A stretch of 64,000 nucleotides of DNA from Parabacteroides sp. PF5-9 (lineage in GTDB: Bacteria > Bacteroidota > Bacteroidia > Bacteroidales > Tannerellaceae), in contig NZ_JARXWG010000017.1 in assembly GCF_029893105.1 (NCBI RefSeq), positions 37,354-101,353 on the forward strand, given 5' to 3'. Position numbers and translations under genes: made by a program. The notes beneath the pieces were generated by a model. It was given only the letters and a program-made list of their open reading frames with translations. It searched no databases and was not told the DNA's origin. Positions 27,065 to 35,792 of this stretch are shown piece after piece. Within the stretch, counting starts at the first letter, position 1. Every line of letters begins with the position of its first letter.

Positions 27065-27783
27065 ATCTTCCCCAAAAAATGTTTCTCAATATAACTGTTA
27101 AAACGGTCTTTATACTGATTGCCAATGGGGATATAAACCTCTTTATGAAAGACTACCCGGTTATGAGCGACCGCATATATTTTTTGTAAATGGACGATAT
27201 AAGATCGGTGAATACGCATAAATTTATCCTCCGGAAGTTTTTCTTCCAGCGACTTCATACTGAGTAATGTCATGATCGGTTTTGAATCTTCCATAAATAT
27301 CCGGACATATTCGCTCTGACTCTCGATATAGAGAATCCGATCGATATCGAGTCGCAACATTTTGTAATCGGTCTTAATAAAAAGGTTATTCGTTTCTTCC
27401 TCTTTTTCCGGCAGAAGAGATTGGCTTTGTTCAACCTGTCGAAGCGCTTTATTAGCCGCTTTAAGAAAGTCATTGAATCCAAACGGTTTAAGTAAATAAT
27501 CCAATGCATCAATCTTAAACCCCTCTACCGCATATTCGGAATAAGCGGTAGTAAAGACCACCATCGGCTTGTGAACTAAAGATTTAACAAAATCCATCCC
27601 ATTTAAATCGGGCATATTGATATCCGCAAAAATGAGATCAACCGAATTCGAGGATAAGACCGACATAGCCTCAAAGGGACTTGAACAGGCCTTGACCAAT
27701 ACAAGAAACGGAACCTTGTTAATGTATGATGTAATCTGTGCAAGCGCTAACGGCTCATCATCCAAAGCAATACAGCGTATCAT
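27061..27783 (-). CDS. LytTR family response regulator
   Basis: This 240-residue regulator has an N-terminal receiver domain (acidic LDDEPLAL near 7-14, phospho-acceptor Asp54 in FADINMPDLNG, Lys in LLKPFGF near 99). Its C-terminal LytTR DNA-binding domain spans residues ~135-235 (ILYIESQSEYVRIF and KFMRIHRSYIVHL). Its start overlaps the histidine-kinase stop by 4 nt, so the two are translationally coupled. It likely controls the cell-envelope genes of the same transcript or distant targets; no LytTR binding repeats were identified. Confidence 0.95.
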   Translation of the reverse strand: MIRCIALDDEPLALAQITSYINKVPFLVLVKACSSPFEAMSVLSSNSVDLIFADINMPDLNGMDFVKSLVHKPMVVFTTAYSEYAVEGFKIDALDYLLKPFGFNDFLKAANKALRQVEQSQSLLPEKEEETNNLFIKTDYKMLRLDIDRILYIESQSEYVRIFMEDSKPIMTLLSMKSLEEKLPEDKFMRIHRSYIVHLQKIYAVAHNRVVFHKEVYIPIGNQYKDRFNSYIEKHFLGKI

Positions 27784-28982
27784 GTGCCTAACGGTATAAT
27801 AAGTAGAACTTTGTATTCGTTTTCTTCATTGCGGATTGTCAGCGTATACCGCTCTCCATACAACAAATGTAACCGTTTTCTGACATTTTCCAATCCGATC
27901 CCCTGTTGTTTTCCCTGAACATCATTAAAGCTACTGTTGATAATCAGACAGTGAAGTTCTTCTTCTTTAATCTCCATGGAGATATGGATAAACGATTTTT
28001 GCTGGTAACTAACTCCATGCTTAAAAGCATTTTCAATAAACGATATAAATAACAAAGGAGGTATTTTAACCGTTGGAATTTCTTCCGGTACATGAAAGTG
28101 GATATCCAATTGATCGGTATATCGGATCCGCATCAGTTCGATGTAGTTGGTCAGAAACTGTATCTCATGTATCAATGGTAAAGAGGCCTGTGCAGCATCA
28201 TACAGGATATAACGCATCATTTTGGATAGTTCAAGCACCGTTTCTTTCGCCTTTTCCGTATCAATATCGACCAAAGCATGAATGTTGTTCAACGTATTCA
28301 TAAAAAAATGCGGATTGATCTGATGTTTCAGGTATTCCAACTCAGTCTGTAGATTGTGTTTTTCTAATTCTTTCATTTTCTGATCATCACGCAGTGATTT
28401 AAACAGCAATTTAATCGCGATATTTATCCCTATGACAAGAATTGCTAACAATACAAAGTTGAAAACAGGTGCCATCATCACCGGAAAACGGAACATAGGC
28501 GGACGTCTCTCCTCCGGAAACTCGCCTATGGGAGGACGAGGAGGCTGATTCCGTAAGGTCTCATTTCGTGGAGGTTTATTGGGAAAACCATTATTCTGTG
28601 GAGGGACTCTTTGGGGGGTATTTTCCATTTTATCCCTCTCCATATGGTGTTCGGAGAAAGGGGCTCTCTCCGATCTTGGATTGAAACTCATACGTTCCGG
28701 ACTCAACATCATCACCAGTCCGATTGCTGTGATCAACAGAAGAAGATAAGGCCAGTATTTTTTGCGGATCAATAAATACGGAACCAGGAAATAATTATTG
28801 ACCAAGAATAAGACAAAAAAGGGTAAGATCATCTTCCAGACACGAAAAACATCACTCCATTGGATCTGTTCATGGTTGTTACCTGACCAATAGTCTAACA
28901 ATGGAGTAATAAAGACCGTCAACCAGATAATAAGATATATCAGATTTTCGAGTATAACTTGTTTTCGTTCTGCTCTTTTCAT
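27780..28982 (-). CDS. LytS-type sensor histidine kinase
   Basis: This 400-residue membrane kinase has helices at about 12-30, 50-72, 77-95 and 168-192. The His_kinase domain has the phospho-acceptor His225 in HQINPHFFMNTLNNIH, and the C-terminal ATPase carries an N-box FISFIENAFKHG and a G-box QGIGLENVRKRL. Between the third and fourth helices lies an unusual proline- and arginine-rich stretch (~115-165, for example QRVPPQNN and RNQPPRPP), likely a flexible extracytoplasmic loop. It is followed by its LytTR regulator and preceded within 5 nt by the DUF2490 gene, so it belongs to the VTC/DUF4956 transcript. Confidence 0.94.
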   Translation of the reverse strand: MKRAERKQVILENLIYLIIWLTVFITPLLDYWSGNNHEQIQWSDVFRVWKMILPFFVLFLVNNYFLVPYLLIRKKYWPYLLLLITAIGLVMMLSPERMSFNPRSERAPFSEHHMERDKMENTPQRVPPQNNGFPNKPPRNETLRNQPPRPPIGEFPEERRPPMFRFPVMMAPVFNFVLLAILVIGINIAIKLLFKSLRDDQKMKELEKHNLQTELEYLKHQINPHFFMNTLNNIHALVDIDTEKAKETVLELSKMMRYILYDAAQASLPLIHEIQFLTNYIELMRIRYTDQLDIHFHVPEEIPTVKIPPLLFISFIENAFKHGVSYQQKSFIHISMEIKEEELHCLIINSSFNDVQGKQQGIGLENVRKRLHLLYGERYTLTIRNEENEYKVLLIIPLGT

Positions 28983-28987
28983 TGTCT

Positions 28988-29659
28988 TCAGAATTTAAAA
29001 GAGTAACCTAACCCTATCATGTGCCGGGAATTCTCTTCGTCATCCGCATAACTAACATAGCGATAATAGAGACTTAACTCATTTTGTTTGTTTAGTTTAT
29101 ATGCGCTCCCTCCTGTATAACGTACACGATCCAATCCATTACCGGTTGGGTCATTCAATGTATGATATAGTTCGATCGAAGCAAACGGTTCAAATTTCGA
29201 TTTACGGATATCGTATGTAATCTGCAATCGACTGCGGAGATAATGTTTCGGATTAGCCCGTTTTTCAGTCTCCGATATACCTACACGATATGTGCTTTGA
29301 AAACGTTCACGTAAAGATAGTGTAAAACGTTCAATACGATAAGCTGCTGTTGCGTAAAAGTAATAACGATGTCTGACCTCCCACGATTTTTTGGGATGAT
29401 TGTAATTGATCAGATTATATGCTCCGCCTACTTTTAGCAAAGAATTAAAACGATAAGATAATTCGACTGTTGTTGAAAAACGGTCGACTGTCTGCAAGTT
29501 ATCACGCATACGGAAATCTTCTTCCAATGAAATATGAAAATCTGGAAGTATCTTCTTTGTCAGTTCCACAGACATCGATGATCCGAAATCATCCTGTGCA
29601 AAAGATCGAACAGACAACATAAGACAAGCTACAACCCCTATAAACAGATAATTCTTCAT
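28988..29659 (-). CDS. DUF2490 outer-membrane beta-barrel-like protein
   Basis: The 223-residue protein has a signal peptide (MKNYLFIGVVACLMLSVRSFAQ). It is built of alternating amphipathic strands ending in aromatic residues (LSYRFNSLLKVGGAYN, RHRYYFYATAAYRIERF, IGLGYSFKF), with a C-terminal Phe as in outer-membrane barrels. This fits DUF2490. The function is unknown. It is 5 nt from the kinase gene and 6 nt from DUF4956, so it is an integral member of the cassette. The ATG was chosen over a preceding GTG. Confidence 0.85.
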   Translation of the reverse strand: MKNYLFIGVVACLMLSVRSFAQDDFGSSMSVELTKKILPDFHISLEEDFRMRDNLQTVDRFSTTVELSYRFNSLLKVGGAYNLINYNHPKKSWEVRHRYYFYATAAYRIERFTLSLRERFQSTYRVGISETEKRANPKHYLRSRLQITYDIRKSKFEPFASIELYHTLNDPTGNGLDRVRYTGGSAYKLNKQNELSLYYRYVSYADDEENSRHMIGLGYSFKF

Positions 29660-29665
29660 CACTTT

Positions 29666-30355
29666 TCACTCTCCTTCTTTGGGGAAACGGGTCAGTTGAT
29701 CAACCCCATTAATCTCCCGGCTATCCGATTCGTAATAGATTTTAATAAAAGCGGCATCACGCAAAAAATCGATATGCCCTACCTCTACCTTGTTTATATC
29801 AAGTCCGGTACGCAAACGCAAATCAGCCAATAAATCCGCCCGTTTGTCCGGTACGATCAACTGTATTTTGTCATACAAAATAAGTTTGCAGGAAGTGTGT
29901 TTCAACCACCGTTCACTTTCCAACAGCCAGGTACATAACACAAACAGCAGGTTGGTCACCAGCATTTCTGCATATGTAATCTGCGTGGATAATGCATTGA
30001 TCACGGAAATAGCTATAATCAAGAAAAGATAAGTCATTTCCCGGATAGGTACCGATTCCGTTCGATAGCGTATGATTCCAAAGATCGCAAATATCCCCAA
30101 TGCAAATCCGATCTTTAATTTGACACTTCCCATCAGCATAATCAATAAAAAGACACTAACATTGATCAGAGAAAACGTAAAATAATAGTCGCGTCTACGG
30201 CTTTTCGGGTAATAAAAGAAATGTATAATAATACCGACTACCACAAAATTGAAGAGAAAACGGAATATTAATTGTAAAAGTGGTTCCGTCTCTTCCAAAG
30301 AGGCTCCAATAGCCATCATCTCTCCTGTCATATCAACAAGTAAATCCATATCCAT
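29666..30355 (-). CDS. DUF4956 membrane protein
   Basis: This 229-residue protein has four predicted membrane helices in the first ~135 residues. The family hallmark FGIIRYRTESVPIREMTYLF follows helix 3, and a soluble C-terminal domain spans ~150-229 (DKIQLIVPDKRADLLADL). DUF4956 proteins are regularly found beside VTC-domain polyphosphate polymerases, as here (1-nt gap to the VTC gene). Biochemical function is unknown to me; a membrane partner of the polymerase-like protein is a reasonable inference. Confidence 0.92.
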   Translation of the reverse strand: MDMDLLVDMTGEMMAIGASLEETEPLLQLIFRFLFNFVVVGIIIHFFYYPKSRRRDYYFTFSLINVSVFLLIMLMGSVKLKIGFALGIFAIFGIIRYRTESVPIREMTYLFLIIAISVINALSTQITYAEMLVTNLLFVLCTWLLESERWLKHTSCKLILYDKIQLIVPDKRADLLADLRLRTGLDINKVEVGHIDFLRDAAFIKIYYESDSREINGVDQLTRFPKEGE

Positions 30356-30356
30356 C

Positions 30357-31058
30357 TTAAGTGTTTATTAATTTATTTATGTATCTGATCTTCTTTTTAA
30401 ATCGATTATATTTGATCGTATCGTCTGTCAGAATTGAGCCTAAACAATATTTACTGATACTGGCCGGACGTATCTGGTGCTGCGATAAAATCTTTTTTGC
30501 ATATGATGTATAGTTACCGTCTTGCTTCAGTTCGACAATCACTAATTCTTCTATTTTACAGGCTTGCTGTGTATAAACGTTCAGAAAACGGATATCCAAA
30601 TCAATCGTCAGCCGCTCTGTCATTTCCACGTTCACCAACGTTATGCGATAAAAGGAATTTTTCAACCTTGGGAAAATATCTCCGGGACTGAAATGCGACT
30701 TTTCTGTGATGAAGCCTTGTACATCTGCTGTCTGAAGTTGGTTTATATCTTCTATCGGAATACGGGTTTTCCGGGTTCGTCCTTTATTGTTTTTATCTTT
30801 TATCTCCAGAAATGTCTGACCGGTATCGATATAACTACGTAGACGTATCTTTTCACGTGGCCTCCGCCCGCTCTGATGCGCCAGGTACATGGCTATATTT
30901 TCCGTATCCAGATAAGTGGTATGATACAGGCTTACCCGATGACCGTTTATCTCCTGCACATAATACCGGTCTTTCATTTCCCAGAGGAGTTTATATAAAA
31001 CATCACGTCGAATAAGGTATTTGGTATCTATCCGATTCATCAACCGGACAGCAGCCAT
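30357..31058 (-). CDS. VTC-domain (polyphosphate polymerase-like) protein, apparently interrupted at its 5' end
   Basis: The 233-residue ORF carries the VTC tunnel fold: RLMNRIDTKYLIRRD at the start, YYVQEINGHRVSLYHTTYLDT near 30-50, REKIRLRSYIDTG and FLEIKDKNNKGRTRKTRIPI near 68-100. These supply the basic residues expected for a polyphosphate or nucleotide-binding tunnel. The domain's usual lead-in (a ...ISLEEM... pattern before the LMNR motif in relatives I know) is encoded in frame just upstream as SPVSLD but is separated by a TAA stop directly before this ATG. Expression therefore needs reinitiation at the abutting TAA-ATG, or the gene is decaying, or the base is an error. Confidence 0.8.
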   Translation of the reverse strand: MAAVRLMNRIDTKYLIRRDVLYKLLWEMKDRYYVQEINGHRVSLYHTTYLDTENIAMYLAHQSGRRPREKIRLRSYIDTGQTFLEIKDKNNKGRTRKTRIPIEDINQLQTADVQGFITEKSHFSPGDIFPRLKNSFYRITLVNVEMTERLTIDLDIRFLNVYTQQACKIEELVIVELKQDGNYTSYAKKILSQHQIRPASISKYCLGSILTDDTIKYNRFKKKIRYINKLINT

Positions 31059-31118
31059 TTAATCCAATGAGACGGGAGAAAACTGATTCAAAACAAATGA
31101 GATATCCTTGTATTCCAT
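31059..31118 (-). pseudogene. In-frame 5' fragment of the VTC-domain gene (stop codon at codon 20)
   Basis: Nineteen codons reading MEYKDISFVLNQFSPVSLD then TAA are in the same frame as, and immediately adjacent to, the VTC ORF. The sequence matches the expected N-terminal helix of VTC proteins, in which a Glu codon would stand where TAA is found (GAA to TAA is one change). Confidence 0.6.
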
Positions 31119-31149
31119 ATCGTGCGTGTAATAAAACAACGGATTCAGA

Positions 31150-32769
31150 TTACCACCAGCCACCAGGTCCGTTCGGCCCTCCGTTCGGCTCTCCATTTTC
31201 TCCACCTGTGCGCCCTACGGTAGTGACCATCGAGTTTACATGAAAGGTCGTTAGCTGAGTGCCCTGGGTATACGATGTATTTTCATACAAGCCATAAAAA
31301 TCAGATCCACCGGATACAGATCCGCCGCTGTATATGGAATAACTTCCTGTTATTATTTCCAGACTGCTATATAAAACGGTCATTGATGAGAGCGTTCGTG
31401 GAAGTTCATATGTCAGGAGATTAATACCTTCTGATGTTTCAATATGAAACAATGTATTTGCTGTGCCACTTCCTGCATAAAGAACCGATCGCTGCGTACA
31501 GGTATTGGATGTCGGGGTACTTGTTGAGCCTCCAATACCCAGAATAGTTCCACCTGTTATTTTAAATGTATTGTGGTCACAATCAAATCCCTCCTCCGGT
31601 GAGGATGTTCCTACTGCAATAATCCTTCCCCCTGTAATCAACAGTGTCCCATTAGAATCTACTCCGTCATTGGCCTGACTGTAACAATAGATATCACCTC
31701 CGTTAATTTCAATATGTGTCGCAGCATTCAGACAATCATCATAAGCTTCTACGACTATGGTTCCATTATTGATAACCAATGTTTTTTTACTCTCAATCCC
31801 TTCTGCCTCGCGCTGGGAAGTCTTAACCTTTATGTCTCCATTGTGGATCGTCAAATGGCTGCGACTTTTTATTGCTTTTGCTGAAATACCAGAAGTGGTC
31901 ACCTGGATTGTACCCCCATGAATCACTAAATAGGGATCTATAGAGGTGTCATTTTCCTCGTAAGATGCAGCAATGCCATCGTCTCCACTCGTTATTGTAA
32001 TCGTACCATCAAAAATTTCGATATAACCTTTTTCGCATTCAATACCATCGGTCTGTGACTCAATGTCTAATGTTCCGCCATCCATCACAAATGCGCTATT
32101 GGTATGAATTCCGTCAGAGACATTGCTTATTGCTGTAATATTTCCTTTATAAATGCGTATATAATCATCACTGCATATCGCATGTTTATAATTTCCTGTT
32201 ACCTGTAAACGACCTTCCCCGCTAAAAATCAACTGTCCTTCACTAAAAAAAGCAGCTTTCATATCTTCTCCTGACACCGTTTTATACGAGATTCCGTCTG
32301 TCAGTTTGTTTACCGTCCCGTCTTTTATTTCGACAAAAACACGTTTATGCGATTGTATGTTAATAGCCGGACCTGTAGGGTTCGTGATATCAACCCCATT
32401 CATGGTCAATTTAAACTTATAATCACTGTAAATTTTAACGAAACCGGATGTCGTTGTCCCAGTTAAAAGATACTCAACTTCTTCTGCTGTTGATTTAATG
32501 ACGACCTCGTCACCATTGGTCTGAATATCGACGCCATTATTTTCTAATGGATTATTTACGATTGGCGTAGAATCCCATGATATGGTTACGAGAGTTGAAA
32601 AATACGAATTGTCGACTTGATCCTGTTTATCATCCGGTGTTGAAGAACTACCGGATGAAGAACCTGAAGAGTCGGATGTTTCAGCCTTATCACAGCTGCC
32701 GAAAGCATATGGGATAATCAAAAACGAGAAAATACATAGAGCATTGATCAAAGAATACTTCAACTTCAT
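31150..32769 (-). CDS. Cthe_2159-like carbohydrate-binding beta-helix lipoprotein (DUF4353)
   Basis: The 539-residue lipoprotein starts MKLKYSLINALCIFSF and carries lipobox AFGSC; a Ser/Gly-rich linker (SSGSSSGSSST) follows. The rest is a repetitive beta-helix with turns such as YIRIYKGNITAISNVSDGIHTNSAF, DGIECEKGYIEIFDGTITI and NDGVDSNGTLLITGGRII, rich in Asp for calcium binding. This matches the Cthe_2159 family, which binds acidic or cellulosic polysaccharide. It ends in a Gly/Asn/Pro/Trp-rich tail. It heads the operon with VTC and DUF4956; the longer TTG-started frame was rejected because a -7 box lies inside it. Confidence 0.88.
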   Translation of the reverse strand: MKLKYSLINALCIFSFLIIPYAFGSCDKAETSDSSGSSSGSSSTPDDKQDQVDNSYFSTLVTISWDSTPIVNNPLENNGVDIQTNGDEVVIKSTAEEVEYLLTGTTTSGFVKIYSDYKFKLTMNGVDITNPTGPAINIQSHKRVFVEIKDGTVNKLTDGISYKTVSGEDMKAAFFSEGQLIFSGEGRLQVTGNYKHAICSDDYIRIYKGNITAISNVSDGIHTNSAFVMDGGTLDIESQTDGIECEKGYIEIFDGTITITSGDDGIAASYEENDTSIDPYLVIHGGTIQVTTSGISAKAIKSRSHLTIHNGDIKVKTSQREAEGIESKKTLVINNGTIVVEAYDDCLNAATHIEINGGDIYCYSQANDGVDSNGTLLITGGRIIAVGTSSPEEGFDCDHNTFKITGGTILGIGGSTSTPTSNTCTQRSVLYAGSGTANTLFHIETSEGINLLTYELPRTLSSMTVLYSSLEIITGSYSIYSGGSVSGGSDFYGLYENTSYTQGTQLTTFHVNSMVTTVGRTGGENGEPNGGPNGPGGWW

Positions 32770-32801
32770 AGTGTTTAATTCTAATTTACTAAATCTGGGA
32801 A

Positions 32802-32809
32802 CAAATGTA
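32802..32809 (-). promoter_or_regulatory. -7 box of the Cthe_2159/VTC/DUF4956/TCS operon
   Basis: TACATTTG on the minus strand, 33 nt before the chosen ATG. The -33 position is occupied by a T-run rather than a clear TTTG. Confidence 0.5.
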
Positions 32810-32828
32810 TTTCCCAGATTAGCCAACT

Positions 32829-32862
32829 AAAAAAAAGATCAATGAAGAAGTTTTTTTCTTCA
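32829..32862 (-). terminator. Possible terminator behind the lsrF-like gene
   Basis: On the minus strand a 7-bp TGAAGAA/TTCTTCA stem (32856-32862 with 32843-32849) is followed, after six nt, by an eight-T run. The stem is AT-rich, so strength is doubtful. A second small hairpin (GAAGG/CCTTC, 32896-32909) lies just ahead of it without a U-run. Confidence 0.45.
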
Positions 32863-32914
32863 ACCAAATAACGTTTTTGGCGTATAGAGGTTAGCGAAGG
32901 AAAACCTTCTTGGG

Positions 32915-33796
32915 TTATTCCTCTTTATTGGATAAATCGATGAATAGCTCATAGGCCTGCACGGGAGTCAGTCGTTCATGAACAACAGCATGGACAGCCT
33001 GAATCATCGCTGCAGGAGAACTGCTCTGAAAGACATTTCTACCCATATCTACACCGGCTGCACCATCATTGATCGCATAATAGCATAACTCCAACGCTTC
33101 TTTTTCCGGTAGTTTTTTCCCTCCAGCAATAACGACGGGAACAGGACATGCTGCTGCCACTTTCTCAAAACCTTCGCAATAATACGTTTTCACTATACTT
33201 GCTCCATTTTCGGCACAGATACGGGAGGCCAGGCCAAAATAGCGTGCATCACGTATCATCTCTTTTCCAACAGCAGTCACACCCATTACCGGTATATGAT
33301 AACGACTGGCTCTATCTACTGCCTGAAACAGATTGGCAACAGTTTTTGCCTCATAAGCGGGGTCACCAATAGCCAGCATCACTGCCATGGCTGAAACATT
33401 CAGACGGATGGCATCTTCAATATCCATTAACACATTATCATTCAACTCCGTCAAGATAGAGGTACCCCCATCCGAACGAAGACAAACCGGTTTATTGATA
33501 TGAGGAGGCACTGTCGTTTGCAGAATACCGCGTGTACACATGATACAGTCGGCGTATTCAATCAGAGGAAGAATACTGAGATCTATACGCTCCAATCCTG
33601 AAGTCGGTCCCATAATAAACCCATGATCAAAAGCGAGCATAACCGTCTTTCTGGTTGTAGGATGAAAAATACGCGACAAGCGGTCTTTCATCCCCCACGG
33701 TAAATTGGAAGCACCCTTTACATGAAACGCCTGATGTGAAACATCCACACCTAAACCAAAATCTGATCCGTCTTTTAAGTCATCTAAATCTGCCAT
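32915..33796 (-). CDS. lsrF: LsrF-type thiolase/aldolase (class I, DeoC/LacD superfamily)
   Basis: At 293 residues it matches LsrF closely in length and in conserved blocks: [10 protein letters not shown] at the N-terminus, [20 protein letters not shown] (~53), [12 protein letters not shown] and [13 protein letters not shown] with Lys203 in the position of the Schiff-base lysine of E. coli Lsr[22 protein letters not shown] and [11 protein letters not shown] follow. LsrF cleaves phosphorylated HPD, derived from the signal AI-2, with CoA to give DHAP and acetyl-CoA. Here lsrK, lsrG and the Lsr transporter are absent; DhaL and DhaK precede it with 4-5 nt gaps. The true substrate may be another phosphorylated dicarbonyl or ketose. 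Confidence 0.88.
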   Translation of the reverse strand: MADLDDLKDGSDFGLGVDVSHQAFHVKGASNLPWGMKDRLSRIFHPTTRKTVMLAFDHGFIMGPTSGLERIDLSILPLIEYADCIMCTRGILQTTVPPHINKPVCLRSDGGTSILTELNDNVLMDIEDAIRLNVSAMAVMLAIGDPAYEAKTVANLFQAVDRASRYHIPVMGVTAVGKEMIRDARYFGLASRICAENGASIVKTYYCEGFEKVAAACPVPVVIAGGKKLPEKEALELCYYAINDGAAGVDMGRNVFQSSSPAAMIQAVHAVVHERLTPVQAYELFIDLSNKEE

Positions 33797-33800
33797 AGTG

Positions 33801-34430
33801 TTATTGATTTTTGTTTAATTCTTCTGCAAAAGCGGAAAACATACAGGCCCAGGAAGCTGCTCCACTATCCATTGTTCCAACCGAACGTTCCCCATAATTA
33901 CGGGCACGACCGAACTTCGCCTGCATATGGACCGTTTGCTCCGCTCCTCCATTAGCAACGTTGGCAGCCTCTGAAAATAGGATATGTATCTCTTCCGAAG
34001 TAACATCCTGCATCGTTCTGACTGCCGGAATAAGTACATCCATCATGGTCTTATCACCAATGGTGGCCTTTGTTTGCTGTTGCACATTAGCCAATCCTCC
34101 GGCAAACATCCGCTTCAACGCTGCGGCATCTAATACCGTATCCTCTTGAACATGATCACTCATCCCCAGGAAAAAAGCACCCAACAATGTACTGGTTGAA
34201 CCACTGACTTCCAACATGACACGCATTCCCATATCACCCAGCATCGATTTGAATGTGACTCCCTGTTGAGCCACATTCGTAATAACCGTAAACGCTGTGA
34301 CAATTGCTGTACCATGATCACCGTCTCCAATAACAGCATCTAACCGGGAGAACTCATCTTCACGGGCTTTGAGGCAAACCAATGCATGTTGCAGCATGGC
34401 TTTGAAAACCTCTATAGTCAATATTTTCAT
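33801..34430 (-). CDS. dhaL: DhaL subunit of a dihydroxyacetone kinase-like enzyme
   Basis: This 209-residue all-helical subunit has the Mg-ATP/ADP-binding Asp cluster D31, D36 and D38 in [13 protein letters not shown]. It also has [15 protein letters not shown] near 75, [18 protein letters not shown] near 122 and [11 protein letters not shown] near the C-terminus. DhaL supplies the phosphoryl group to the substrate bound on DhaK. In PTS-type systems DhaM recharges it, but no dhaM is present in this window, so either DhaM is elsewhere or the pair uses ATP directly. It lies between dhaK and the lsrF-like gene with gaps of only a few nt. Confidence 0.9.
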   Translation of the reverse strand: MKILTIEVFKAMLQHALVCLKAREDEFSRLDAVIGDGDHGTAIVTAFTVITNVAQQGVTFKSMLGDMGMRVMLEVSGSTSTLLGAFFLGMSDHVQEDTVLDAAALKRMFAGGLANVQQQTKATIGDKTMMDVLIPAVRTMQDVTSEEIHILFSEAANVANGGAEQTVHMQAKFGRARNYGERSVGTMDSGAASWACMFSAFAEELNKNQ

Positions 34431-34435
34431 AATTC

Positions 34436-35452
34436 TTATTTACCGATAGTCGTCCAATAAGGAGTATCCGCTTGTTTATTCTTCAAATAATTCACATGGT
34501 CGTCATCCAAAATAGCTAATAACATCTGAAAACCTGATTGTTCCTGCACTGTCAGTATTTCCGCTATACGGGAAAAAGCGATATTCAGACCTCTGGCCTG
34601 TAATTCTCTGTATGCTTTACGGAAAACGATATTCAACTCCATTTGCGTCGTAGCCCCCACCCCATTTATAATAAGCATCATCTGTGCATCCTTCTGAGGT
34701 TTAAGTTTGCGGCAAAGCTGATCTATCATCCGGGTAGCAGTATCATCCGCTGAGATTAATGGAGTTTGTCCCCCTCCGCCTTCACCATGCTGCCCCATTC
34801 CGATTTCCATAATACCGGGAGGAAGTTCTGAAATCGTGGCATTATTCTGTGGATGCGTACATTTTCCCATCGCTACAGCTAATGTAGCTATACGTTCATT
34901 AAAACGGTTACCGATTTCAATCAGTTCATCCAACGACTTGCCTTCCTCTGCTGCTGCTCCGATAATTTTAAACAAAGGTACACATCCAGCCAATCCACGG
35001 CGGTCGTCGTCTGGAGTATCCAATCCTGCACTGATATCGTCGTGTGTCAGAATGCGTTTCACTTTAATTCCTTCACGTTCAGCCAACTGACAGGCCATAT
35101 TGGCACTCATAACATCTCCGGCATGATTCAACACGACCAACAATATACCGGCTTCACGTTTCATCAATTGCAATGCCTGAAATAACCGTTGAGCACCGGG
35201 AGCAGCAAAAACATCTCCGACTACCGAACAATCGAGCATTCCTTCACCGACAAAACCACTCAAAGCCGGTTCATGCCCTGATCCTCCCAATGTCACAATA
35301 GCTACTTTATCTTCACTTTTCGGAGTTGTCCGGACAATGATATTCTCCCCGCCCAATTTTACTTGATCTCCGTAGGCCAATACATACCCTTCCAGTAACT
35401 CTGGAGTTACCTGCATCGGATCATTTATAAATTTTGTTTTAATGTCAGTCAT
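34436..35452 (-). CDS. dhaK: DhaK subunit of a dihydroxyacetone kinase-like enzyme
   Basis: The 338-residue protein keeps the three key active-site residues of DhaK. They are the His in GGSGHEPAL (residue 60), the Asp in NHAGDVMSANMA (residue 113) and the His in MGQHGEGGGG (residue 222), which in characterised DhaK binds the carbonyl substrate as a hemiaminal. It therefore should bind a short ketose or hydroxy-carbonyl compound. Substrate range of this superfamily extends to erythrulose and related sugars, so dihydroxyacetone is not assured. It is followed by dhaL (5-nt gap) and preceded by a small VOC protein. Confidence 0.9.
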   Translation of the reverse strand: MTDIKTKFINDPMQVTPELLEGYVLAYGDQVKLGGENIIVRTTPKSEDKVAIVTLGGSGHEPALSGFVGEGMLDCSVVGDVFAAPGAQRLFQALQLMKREAGILLVVLNHAGDVMSANMACQLAEREGIKVKRILTHDDISAGLDTPDDDRRGLAGCVPLFKIIGAAAEEGKSLDELIEIGNRFNERIATLAVAMGKCTHPQNNATISELPPGIMEIGMGQHGEGGGGQTPLISADDTATRMIDQLCRKLKPQKDAQMMLIINGVGATTQMELNIVFRKAYRELQARGLNIAFSRIAEILTVQEQSGFQMLLAILDDDHVNYLKNKQADTPYWTTIGK

Positions 35453-35477
35453 GGTATTTTTGTATATAAAGGTTTTC

Positions 35478-35792
35478 TTATTTTATCTGCATGATCTCTA
35501 CCGGAATACCTTCTTCTTCAATAAAGGCAATTGTCAGATGTTCATCACACACCAATGGAGGAAAAATGACTTTCTTTCCTTCCAATTCTCTGTTTATATC
35601 GGGAACAGTATACGCCATATGCGTTTGTGTTTGTACCAATTCAGGTAAAATACTGCCTTCTTCAAATTTCAGCCACTCGATTTTATGCGCACTTTGACTA
35701 AAATCCGTTAGCCATACACTCAACACATCGTTGTACATGGCTCCTTCTTTTTTTTCTGTGGTAACGATTCCCACATGATTAAATGTTCTCAT
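35478..35792 (-). CDS. Small VOC/glyoxalase-fold protein
   Basis: This 104-residue single-module protein starts TFNHVGIVT and ends EEEGIPVEIMQIK, the two edges of a betaalphabetabetabeta VOC module. A middle HMAYTVPDINREL provides a second typical strand. Candidate metal ligands are His6 and the Glu residues near the C-terminus. It could isomerise or epimerise a small dicarbonyl before phosphorylation. Its ATG overlaps the ccsBA stop by 4 nt and dhaK begins 25 nt after it, linking the cytochrome half of the operon to the kinase/thiolase half. Confidence 0.7.
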   Translation of the reverse strand: MRTFNHVGIVTTEKKEGAMYNDVLSVWLTDFSQSAHKIEWLKFEEGSILPELVQTQTHMAYTVPDINRELEGKKVIFPPLVCDEHLTIAFIEEEGIPVEIMQIK

